Below are positions 53,804 to 61,972 of a stretch of DNA of 64,000 nucleotides, piece after piece. A model generated the notes under the pieces. That model did no database searches. It worked only from the letters and a program-made list of their open reading frames with translations, and was not told where the DNA came from. This DNA is from Faecalicatena contorta (GTDB lineage Bacteria > Bacillota > Clostridia > Lachnospirales > Lachnospiraceae): the NCBI RefSeq assembly GCF_003149105.1, contig NZ_QGDS01000007.1, positions 124,001 through 188,000 of the forward strand. The letters run 5' to 3'. Every line of letters starts with the position of its first letter. Position 1 is the first letter of the stretch. A program made the position numbers and the translations under genes.

Positions 53804-53878
53804 CGGGGTGTGGCTCAGCTTGGCTAGAGCGCCTGGTTTGGGACCAGGAGGTCGCAGGTTCGAATCCTGTCACCCCGA
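53804..53878 (+). tRNA. tRNA-Pro (anticodon TGG)
   Basis: CGGGGTG pairs with CACCCCG. The anticodon loop TTTGGGA gives TGG, the T loop is TTCGAAT and the discriminator is A. No CCA is encoded. First of six tRNAs. Confidence 0.96.
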
Positions 53879-53882
53879 TAAT

Positions 53883-53953
53883 GCGGGTGTAGTTCAATGG
53901 TAGAACACTAGCCTTCCAAGCTAGATACGTGGGTTCGATTCCCATCACCCGCT
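53883..53953 (+). tRNA. tRNA-Gly (anticodon TCC)
   Basis: GCGGGTG pairs with CACCCGC. The loop CTTCCAA gives TCC, the T loop is TTCGATT and the discriminator is T. No CCA is encoded. Confidence 0.96.
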
Positions 53954-54003
53954 TTCTTGCAGCCTAAAGTTGTGAGAAGTTAGAGCAGGGGATAATCGCA
54001 TAA

Positions 54004-54077
54004 GAGTCTGTAGCTCAGCTGGATAGAGCAACGGCCTTCTAAGCCGTAGGTCGAGGGTTCGAATCCCCCCAGGCTCG
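54004..54077 (+). tRNA. tRNA-Arg (anticodon TCT)
   Basis: GAGTCTG pairs with CAGGCTC with one T-G pair. The loop CTTCTAA gives TCT. The T stem GAGGG/CCCCC contains one A-C mismatch. The discriminator is G. No CCA is encoded. Reads AGA/AGG. Confidence 0.95.
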
Positions 54078-54081
54078 TTGT

Positions 54082-54156
54082 GGTGGGTGTGGTGCAGTTG
54101 GTTAGCGCGCCAGATTGTGGTTCTGGATATCGTGGGTTCGAGTCCCATCACCCACC
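54082..54156 (+). tRNA. tRNA-His (anticodon GTG)
   Basis: GTGGGTG pairs with CACCCAC. The genome-encoded G at -1 (54082) pairs with the discriminator C (54156), the identity mark of tRNA-His. The loop TTGTGGT gives GTG. Confidence 0.97.
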
Positions 54157-54206
54157 TTTTTATGTCTAAGTATTAGTAACGCGGTGTTGGATGTATAAGT
54201 CATTAA

Positions 54207-54278
54207 TGGGCTATCGCCAAGCGGTAAGGCACAGGACTTTGACTCCTGCATTCGCTGGTTCGAATCCAGCTAGCCCAG
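54207..54278 (+). tRNA. tRNA-Gln (anticodon TTG)
   Basis: TGGGCTA pairs with TAGCCCA. The loop CTTTGAC gives TTG, the T loop is TTCGAAT and the discriminator is G. Confidence 0.96.
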
Positions 54279-54313
54279 TTTACCCAGGTGAATAGGGAAA
54301 TTAAATAATATGG

Positions 54314-54386
54314 GGGCGTGTAGCTCAGTTGGTAGAGCACTTGACTTTTAATCAAGTTGTCCGGAGTTCGAACCTCCGCACGCTCA
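54314..54386 (+). tRNA. tRNA-Lys (anticodon TTT)
   Basis: GGGCGTG pairs with CACGCTC with one G-T pair. The loop CTTTTAA gives TTT, the T loop is TTCGAAC and the discriminator is A. Last gene of the cluster; a terminator follows. Confidence 0.96.
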
Positions 54387-54399
54387 TTAAGTATAAGTG

Positions 54400-54439
54400 G
54401 TGTAAACCCAGTGTTTTCAGGGGTTTGCGCTATTTTTTT
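54400..54439 (+). terminator. Terminator of the tRNA operon
   Basis: GTGTAAACCC (54400-54409) pairs with GGGTTTGCGC (54421-54430) with two G-U pairs, followed by TATTTTTTT. Confidence 0.85.
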
Positions 54440-54440
54440 A

Positions 54441-54565
54441 TATAATAGGAAACTCGTGTTTCTTATTATATAAAAACCCTCCGGGGGATCGCACTGCGGC
54501 GTCAAGGAAGATGTTGCTATCGCAACTCGCCGCAGGCGGAGAATCTCGCAAGCGAGATTCTTTCT
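54441..54565. repeat. Modular hairpin element, copy 3
   Basis: Stem I is TATAATAGGAAAC (54441-54453) with GTTTCTTATTATA (54458-54470). The core ACCCTCCGGGGGAT (54476-54489) is followed by GCACTGCGGC, identical to copy 2. Stem II is GTTGC-tatc-GCAAC (54513-54526), where copy 2 has GTCGC/GCGAC, so both sides of the stem have changed together. Stem III is AGAATCTCGC-aa-GCGAGATTCT (54540-54561) followed by TTCTT. Confidence 0.7.
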
Positions 54566-54828
54566 TGTATCCCTGAAGTTAGTTCCTGCCGTTTCAGGTT
54601 GATATCAAATCTAGTAAGTGTCAGATTCTCACTCCTCCGTAATCCACATCCGTACAGAATACATTCAAACAAATATTTGTCATTTTATAATATTCAATTT
54701 TTTCTAATAACTGCTATTATGCACAAATCAAAGCCCTGAAAATTGGTGATATGTTACTGAATTCATATAAAGAAAAAATCATGCTTGCAAGAACATAGGC
54801 AATGTGCTAAGATGAGTTCGTAAAAAGC
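54566..54828 (+). other. Non-coding space before the glp leader
   Basis: About 260 bases of AT-rich sequence. A small CCTGAA/TTCAGG pairing near 54575-54600 is visible. I find no gene and no known RNA family in it. Confidence 0.35.
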
Positions 54829-54920
54829 TTGACAATATTGATAATAAAATAATCGTGCTGAGATGATGAGAGCATAGTAAAAGCAACCGGGGTGTTGCTT
54901 TTAACTGTGCTCTTTTTTAT
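54829..54920 (+). promoter_or_regulatory. glpP leader with promoter element and terminator (antitermination site)
   Basis: A perfect TTGACA (54829-54834) has only a poorly spaced -10 behind it. GATGAGAGC (54865-54873) overlaps CATAGTAAAAGC (54873-54884). A strong terminator then forms: GAGCA (54870-54874), AGT and AAAAGCAAC (54879-54887) pair with GTTGCTTTT (54894-54902), ACT and TGCTC (54908-54912), ending in TTTTTT. GlpP proteins relieve such leader terminators when glycerol 3-phosphate is present. Both sequence blocks recur in the glpA leader. Confidence 0.7.
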
Positions 54921-55026
54921 GTTATAGTGTTATGTGCTCTGATCCATAGATGTTTTGAAACAAACAGAATATGAAAAACAATTATAAAGACTGGATGAAG
55001 CAAAAAAATACTTTAGGAGACAGAAA

Positions 55027-55596
55027 ATGAAACAGAATATTAGGGATTTAATGGAAGCGAATCCGATTATCGCGGCAGTAAAGAGCATGGAAGGGTTGGA
55101 CGTCTGTCTTGCAGTGGGTGGTGTGAAGATTGTATTTCTCTTGTTCGGAGACGTATGCAATATTGGGGAAATTGTAAAAAGAGTGCAGAATTCCGGCCGC
55201 ATTGCAATGGTACATGTGGATCTTATAGGTGGGTTAAGTTCGAAAGAAGTTGCGATTGATTTTCTCGCACATACCGTACATGCGGACGGAATCATTTCCA
55301 CGAAGCCCACTATGCTGAAAAGGGCAAGGGAATTGTCCCTCTATACGGTATTGCGGATTTTCATGCTGGATTCCATGGCTTTCGAGAATTTGGAAAAGCA
55401 GGTCGACACGGCAAGACCGGACGTGATAGAGATTCTCCCCGGCTTAATGCCGAAGATTATAAAAAGAGTAACGCATTCCGTGCGGATTCCTGTGATTGCG
55501 GGAGGGCTGATTGCAGAGAAGGAAGACGTGATGGAAGCGCTCGGAATGGGAGCAATCTCCATTTCCACAACAAATACCGACGTGTGGAAAATGTGA
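55027..55596 (+). CDS. glpP: Glycerol-3-phosphate responsive antiterminator GlpP
   Basis: A 189-residue RNA-binding antiterminator. With glycerol 3-phosphate bound it lets polymerase pass leader terminators of glp genes. The TIM-barrel-like pattern of the family is visible in NPIIAAVKSMEGLD, IAMVHVDLIGGLSSKEVAIDFL, GIISTKPTMLKRARE, DVIEILPGLMPKII and RIPVIAGGLI. Length matches Bacillus GlpP. AGGAGA precedes the ATG. The gene lies downstream of a leader terminator, so it probably controls its own expression as well as glpK-glpF. Confidence 0.92.
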   Translation: MKQNIRDLMEANPIIAAVKSMEGLDVCLAVGGVKIVFLLFGDVCNIGEIVKRVQNSGRIAMVHVDLIGGLSSKEVAIDFLAHTVHADGIISTKPTMLKRARELSLYTVLRIFMLDSMAFENLEKQVDTARPDVIEILPGLMPKIIKRVTHSVRIPVIAGGLIAEKEDVMEALGMGAISISTTNTDVWKM

Positions 55597-55620
55597 GACA
55601 AAGACAATAATAACGTATGA

Positions 55621-57198
<1,578 letters not shown>

Positions 57199-57213
57199 AA
57201 TGTGAGGTGAAAA

Positions 57214-57927
57214 ATGTTACCATATATTGCAGAATTTTTAGGAACAATGATGTTAATTTTATTGGGTGACGGTGTTGTTGCAAACGTATCCCTGGACAAA
57301 TCGGGCATGAAAGGCTCCGGAGCGGTTCAGATTACAATTGCATGGGGTCTTGCGGTAATGATTCCCGCTTTCATTTTTGGGACGGCAAGTGGCGCGCACT
57401 TTAACCCCGCACTTACGATTGCTCTGGCAGTAGAAGGTTCGTTTGCATGGGGTCTCGTTCCAGGATATATTGTGGCTCAGTTCGCAGGCGGTATTACGGG
57501 AGGCGTGTTAGTATACCTTCTTTTCAAAGACCAGTTTGACGCAACGGAATCTCAGGCGACAAAGCTTGGTGTATTCTGTACGAGTCCTTCGGTTCCGAAC
57601 ACCGGACGGAATATCCTTAGCGAAGTAATCGGGACATTTGTCCTTGTATTTGCCATCAAAGGTCTGGCACAGGTGCCGGAAGCACCGCAAGGTGTTGGGA
57701 ATCTGCTGATTTTCGGTATTATTGTCGCAATTGGTATGTCGCTTGGGGGATTAACGGGATATGCCATTAACCCTGTACGTGACCTGGGACCCAGGATTGC
57801 ACATTCCCTGTTGCCGATTAAAGACAAAGGCAGCTCCAACTGGCGGTATGCACCTGTAGTAATTACAGGACCGGTCGTCGGGGCGATTCTGGCTGTCTTG
57901 CTTTACGGAGTAATTCCGTGGGCATAA
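57214..57927 (+). CDS. glpF: Glycerol uptake facilitator (aquaglyceroporin)
   Basis: A 237-residue MIP-family channel with six membrane helices and two half-helix loops. The first loop is the standard NPA (64-66, AHFNPALTIAL). The second reads NPV (186-188, YAINPVRDLGPR) in place of NPA; the following Arg189-Asp190 are those of glycerol-type channels. Coupled to glpK, it traps imported glycerol by phosphorylation. TGAGGTGA precedes the ATG. Confidence 0.94.
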   Translation: MLPYIAEFLGTMMLILLGDGVVANVSLDKSGMKGSGAVQITIAWGLAVMIPAFIFGTASGAHFNPALTIALAVEGSFAWGLVPGYIVAQFAGGITGGVLVYLLFKDQFDATESQATKLGVFCTSPSVPNTGRNILSEVIGTFVLVFAIKGLAQVPEAPQGVGNLLIFGIIVAIGMSLGGLTGYAINPVRDLGPRIAHSLLPIKDKGSSNWRYAPVVITGPVVGAILAVLLYGVIPWA

Positions 57928-57953
57928 TCGTAAAAATGCTATAAGAAATGATG

Positions 57954-58105
57954 TATAATTTAATCTTTGTAACTGCGTGAGTAGATGAGAGCGGGAGAAA
58001 GACAGGAAAGGACAATCAGCGGACTGCCATAGTAAAGGCGCCGTAAGCATAGACTTTCCTGTCATCAGAACGTACAAAAGTGGCGTTCTTCTCCCGCTTT
58101 TTTTC
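57954..58105 (+). promoter_or_regulatory. glpA leader with promoter and attenuating terminator
   Basis: TATAAT lies at 57954-57959. GATGAGAGC (57984-57992) starts the leader structure. The outer stem AGCGGGAGAA (57990-57999) pairs with TTCTCCCGCT (58089-58098), followed by seven T. Inside are GACAGGAAAG (58001-58010) with CTTTCCTGTC (58054-58063), and GAACG (58068-58072) with CGTTC (58084-58088). CATAGTAAAGGC (58028-58039) lies in the inner loop. GATGAGAGC and CATAGTAAA also occur in the glpP leader, which suggests the same regulator acts on both. Confidence 0.72.
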
Positions 58106-58234
58106 ATCGCATAGGCAAATTCGCCCTGTGCAATGAAAATGCTCTGCGGGATTCTGTCGTAAAATGCTGTTTTGAGTATCAGAGGATTGGCAGGTTTTTA
58201 ATGCTTGTCCCCTCAAGGAAAGGATGAAGAAAAG

Positions 58235-59683
58235 ATGTATGATGTCATTATAATCGGCGCCGGCGTGTCCGGAGCTGCTGTTGCAAGAGAACTCTCCCGT
58301 TATCGGCTAAAGGTGTGCGTGTTGGAAAAAGAAGAGGATGTGTGCTGTGGTACATCAAAAGCGAACAGTGCGCTTATCCATTCGGGTTATGACGCTGCAC
58401 CTGGTTCTCTGATGGCGAAACTGAACGTGGCGGGGAATACCATGATGGAAGAGCTTTCATTGGAACTGGATTTTCCGTATAAGCGGATCGGTTCATTGAT
58501 GGTATGTACCTCTAATGAGGATTTGCCCCAGTTGCAAACGCTCTACTCACGGGGAATTCAAAATGGAGTGAAAGGGCTTTCCGTTATAACCCGGAAAGAA
58601 GAAATTCGGGAAATGGAACCGAATTTGGCGGACGACGTGGTAGCAGTTCTCCATGCGGCGTCTGCCGGAATCGTGTGCCCTTTTGGATTAAATATCGCAA
58701 TGGCAGAAAATGCGGCTGCCAACGGTGTGGAGTTTTTCTTTGATACAAAAGTAGAACGAATTTTTAGTAATAAGAAAGAACAAAGAGGTTTTCAGATCAA
58801 AACTTCAAAGGGAATATTGGAAACCCGCTGTATCGTCAATGCCGCGGGCGTCTATGCAGATGTATTTCACAACATGGTTAGTAACAGAAAAATCCATATC
58901 ACAGCTCGTGCCGGTGAGTACTGCCTGCTTGATAAAAGTGCGGGAGAGCATGTAAACCATACGATTTTTGCGCTTCCTACTAAATGGGGAAAGGGCGTGC
59001 TGGTGTCACCTACGATACATGGAAACCTTTTAGTAGGACCGACGGCTGTTGATATTGAGGATAAAGAAGATACGGCGACGACTCGTGAAGGGCTTACAGA
59101 GCTTATCGAAAAAGCCGGGATGAGTGTCAGGAAGTTGCCTATACGCCAAGTAATCACTTCGTTTACGGGGCTGCGTGCACATGAAGACAATCATGATTTT
59201 CTCATCGGAGAATTATCGGACGCACCGGGATTTGTCGATTGCGCCGGCATCGAATCGCCGGGACTTACCGCTTCCCCGGCAATCGGCCTGATGGTTGCGG
59301 ACATTATAAGGGAGAAACTACAGCCGCAGGTGAATCCTGATTTCAATGGAAAAAGGAAAGGAATCTTGAATCCGAATACATTATCAAAAGAAGAAAGAGC
59401 GGCGCTGATCGCCGCAAAACCGGCATACGGAAATGTCATCTGCCGCTGTGAAACCGTGACGGAAGGCGAAATCATAGATGCAATCCGAAGACCTCTCGGG
59501 GCAAAATCACTGGATGGGGTAAAACGGCGTGTAAGAGCCGGTATGGGAAGATGTCAGGCAGGTTTTTGCTCGCCGCGGGTTATGGAAATCCTATCTCGCG
59601 AGTTGGGCATCGATATGAAGAAAGTGACGAAAAACGGAGCAGGATCGGAGCTTCTGATCGGAACGAATAAGGATAGACTGTAA
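58235..59683 (+). CDS. glpA: GlpA-like FAD glycerol-3-phosphate dehydrogenase
   Basis: Oxidises glycerol 3-phosphate to dihydroxyacetone phosphate. The 482-residue flavoprotein starts with the FAD-binding GAGVSGAAVARELSRY and has the DAO-family body (CCGTSKANSALIHSGYDA, IVNAAGVYAD, SFTGLRAHED, DCAGIESPGLTASPAIG). The C-terminal about 85 residues form a BFD-type [2Fe-2S] domain with Cys-x-Cys in VICRCETVTEGEI and Cys-x4-Cys in GRCQAGFCSPRV. The ATG at 58235 follows AAAGGATGAAG; an upstream TTG would add ten residues. It heads a three-gene unit. Confidence 0.9.
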   Translation: MYDVIIIGAGVSGAAVARELSRYRLKVCVLEKEEDVCCGTSKANSALIHSGYDAAPGSLMAKLNVAGNTMMEELSLELDFPYKRIGSLMVCTSNEDLPQLQTLYSRGIQNGVKGLSVITRKEEIREMEPNLADDVVAVLHAASAGIVCPFGLNIAMAENAAANGVEFFFDTKVERIFSNKKEQRGFQIKTSKGILETRCIVNAAGVYADVFHNMVSNRKIHITARAGEYCLLDKSAGEHVNHTIFALPTKWGKGVLVSPTIHGNLLVGPTAVDIEDKEDTATTREGLTELIEKAGMSVRKLPIRQVITSFTGLRAHEDNHDFLIGELSDAPGFVDCAGIESPGLTASPAIGLMVADIIREKLQPQVNPDFNGKRKGILNPNTLSKEERAALIAAKPAYGNVICRCETVTEGEIIDAIRRPLGAKSLDGVKRRVRAGMGRCQAGFCSPRVMEILSRELGIDMKKVTKNGAGSELLIGTNKDRL

Positions 59684-59748
59684 GGATTCCTGGATATTGA
59701 CAGCATCAAAGAAATAGATACACGGAAATTCAGAAAGGTGGTTTTAGT

Positions 59749-61044
59749 ATGAAAGAGTATGACATTGTCGTCATCGGAGGTGGCCCGGCAGGTCTGGCGT
59801 CGGCTCTTGCAGCAAAGGAAAACGGAATAAAAGATATATTGATTCTGGAAAGGGATCGGGAATTGGGCGGAATCCTGAATCAATGTATCCACAATGGATT
59901 CGGATTACATACGTTTAAAGAAGAGCTGACCGGGCCGGAATATGCAGCCCGTTATATTGAAAGGGTTGCCGATATGAAGATTTCTTATAAGCTTCATACG
60001 ATGGTACTCGACATCCGGCCGGACAAAGTGATCACGGCTATGAATAAAGAAGACGGATTGTTTGAGATACGTGCAAAGGCGATTATCCTGGCAATGGGCT
60101 GCAGGGAACGCGCAAGGGGTGCCCTTAATATTCCCGGATATCGACCGGCGGGAATTTTTTCAGCCGGAACCGCACAGTGGTTGGTGAACAAGGAAGGGTA
60201 CCTTCCAGGGCGGGAAGTGGTTATCTTAGGGTCCGGAGATATTGGCCTTATCATGGCACGCAGAATGACATTAGAAGGTGCAAAGGTAAAAGTGGTCGCG
60301 GAGCTGATGCCATATTCCGGCGGACTGAAACGTAATATTGTCCAATGTCTGGACGATTACGGGATTCCGCTGAAGCTTGCACACACGATTATTGATATCA
60401 AAGGAAAAAAGCGTCTGGAAGGTGTCACACTGGCTCAGGTGGATGAGAAAGGAAAACCGATTCTGGGAACGGAAGAGGAGTATACCTGCGATACGCTGCT
60501 TCTGTCAGTCGGCCTAATCCCTGAAAATGAATTGTCAGGCGGCATGGATGTGGCCATGAATCCTGTGACCTCAGGGCCTTTTGTCAATGAAAGTCTGGAA
60601 ACAAACATAGAAGGAGTTTTTGCCTGCGGAAATGTACTGCACGTCCATGATCTGGTGGACTTTGTATCGGAAGAAGCGGCGGCTGCAGGGAAAAATGCGG
60701 CGAAATATGTAAGCAACCGGAGTGAAAATAGAGTTTCAGCAGCAAATAGTGAAGAAATCGTACAAGACACAAAAGTGTGTCTGAAACCGGTGAACGGAGT
60801 GCGTTATACGGTACCGTCTACAATCAACCCTTCTCGTATGGAAGAAAATCAGATTGTCCGTTTTCGGGTAGGAGCAGTCTATAAAAACAAGACAATCGGG
60901 GTATATTTTGACGGAGAAGAAGTACTCAAGCGCAAAAGAATGGTTATGGCGCCCGGTGAAATGGAAGAAGTGAAGCTGTCGAAAACCATGTTTTTATCTC
61001 ATCCGAATGTACAGTCGATTACGATTCAGGTAGAAGACGTGTGA
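59749..61044 (+). CDS. FAD/NAD(P)-dependent oxidoreductase, GlpB-like partner
   Basis: A 431-residue flavoprotein with an N-terminal FAD site (DIVVIGGGPAGLASALAAKENG) and an internal NAD(P) site (EVVILGSGDIGLIMARRM). CGREL-like MGCRERARG and GVFACGNVLHVHDLVDFVSEEA close the FAD domain. The last about 90 residues are a separate C-terminal domain. It lies between glpA and a DUF1667 gene, the usual three-gene set in clostridia that replaces GlpB and GlpC, so it probably passes electrons from GlpA to a carrier. Confidence 0.85.
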   Translation: MKEYDIVVIGGGPAGLASALAAKENGIKDILILERDRELGGILNQCIHNGFGLHTFKEELTGPEYAARYIERVADMKISYKLHTMVLDIRPDKVITAMNKEDGLFEIRAKAIILAMGCRERARGALNIPGYRPAGIFSAGTAQWLVNKEGYLPGREVVILGSGDIGLIMARRMTLEGAKVKVVAELMPYSGGLKRNIVQCLDDYGIPLKLAHTIIDIKGKKRLEGVTLAQVDEKGKPILGTEEEYTCDTLLLSVGLIPENELSGGMDVAMNPVTSGPFVNESLETNIEGVFACGNVLHVHDLVDFVSEEAAAAGKNAAKYVSNRSENRVSAANSEEIVQDTKVCLKPVNGVRYTVPSTINPSRMEENQIVRFRVGAVYKNKTIGVYFDGEEVLKRKRMVMAPGEMEEVKLSKTMFLSHPNVQSITIQVEDV

Positions 61045-61091
61045 ATAGGATCGGGGTATGAGATTAGAAGCAGAAAAAGGAGGATTTTATC

Positions 61092-61466
61092 ATGGAAAAA
61101 AGAGAACTGACCTGTATCGGCTGCCCGATGGGTTGTGCCATCACCGTGACAATGAACGGGATGGAAATCAAAGACATTGCAGGGTATACATGCAAACGCG
61201 GTGAGATATATGCGCGTAAAGAAGTCATCAGCCCGTCTCGTGTTGTTACATCTACAGTCGTCGTGGACGGAGGAACCGAAAGACGGGTTCCGGTTAAGAC
61301 GCAGAATGATATCCCGAAGGATAAAATTTTCGAATGTATGAAAGCGCTGAAAGGAATACACATCACAGCGCCGGTTGCAATCGGTGATATCATTCTGGAA
61401 AATGTCGCTGGAACTGGAGTCAATATCATAGCAGCAAAAAACATAGAACAACAACATTTTGTGTGA
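61092..61466 (+). CDS. DUF1667 cysteine protein, electron-transfer partner of GlpA
   Basis: A 124-residue DUF1667 protein. Cys8, Cys11 and Cys15 (CIGCPMGC) plus Cys34 (YTCKRGEIYA) form a likely iron-sulfur or zinc site. VVTSTVVVDGG and RRVPVKTQNDIPKDKIFECM follow the family pattern. It is the last gene of the glpA unit. A role in electron transfer is inferred from gene order. Confidence 0.85.
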   Translation: MEKRELTCIGCPMGCAITVTMNGMEIKDIAGYTCKRGEIYARKEVISPSRVVTSTVVVDGGTERRVPVKTQNDIPKDKIFECMKALKGIHITAPVAIGDIILENVAGTGVNIIAAKNIEQQHFV

Positions 61467-61498
61467 GCAAATATTATCAGAGTGAGATGGAGTCCGGC

Positions 61499-61957
61499 TT
61501 ATACTATTTCTACATTGAAGTCAATCTCGTCTAAATTTTCAAGATACAAGGAAATCTTGTAGGAGGGGCTGATGGGTGGCTGCGGGAATGTTTGATTGCA
61601 AATTATGGTAGGCGGGGTAATATCTACACCAGTGTCCGTCGAAGCGATGTGCAGGCAGGCGTTGCCCATGATCATGTTGCATATTTCGCCGATAGCGCTT
61701 GTAACCAGTTCGTCCTGATCCGTGACTTCCATGCCGCCAAGCATTTCCGATGCAAGTGCCTGGCCTGTTTTGACATTCATGGACAAAATGACTTGTCCGT
61801 TGACATCGCCTATGACTCCCATAAGTACCAGGATATCCTGATTATCCGCAGGGGTCTTGGAAGGGTGCACCTCCGCAAGCATAATTGGTTTTGAGGAAAA
61901 AGATTCTAATACCGTATACCAGGCATTGATAAAAATATCAGCATATTTGTTTTCCAT
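61499..61957 (-). CDS. cheX: CheX-type chemotaxis phosphatase
   Basis: A 152-residue CheC/CheX family protein. CheX dephosphorylates CheY-P. The helix ELVTSAIGEICNMIMGNA carries the ExxN active pair (Glu and Asn in EICN). The rest has the alternating strand-helix pattern of CheX, with VNGQVILSMNVKTGQALASEMLGG. AGGAGGC precedes the ATG. It lies 15 bases after a CheA-like kinase gene and shares its operon, although no flagellar gene is nearby. Confidence 0.87.
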   Translation of the reverse strand: MENKYADIFINAWYTVLESFSSKPIMLAEVHPSKTPADNQDILVLMGVIGDVNGQVILSMNVKTGQALASEMLGGMEVTDQDELVTSAIGEICNMIMGNACLHIASTDTGVDITPPTIICNQTFPQPPISPSYKISLYLENLDEIDFNVEIV

Positions 61958-61972
61958 TTTAGAGCCTCCTTT

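Noticed and set aside
54314..54386. tRNA-Lys as an integration site for a mobile element
   Set aside because: No integrase gene and no repeated tRNA 3' end were seen downstream.
53766..54505. Several frames antisense to the tRNA cluster
   Set aside because: They are translations of tRNA genes, a known source of false protein entries.
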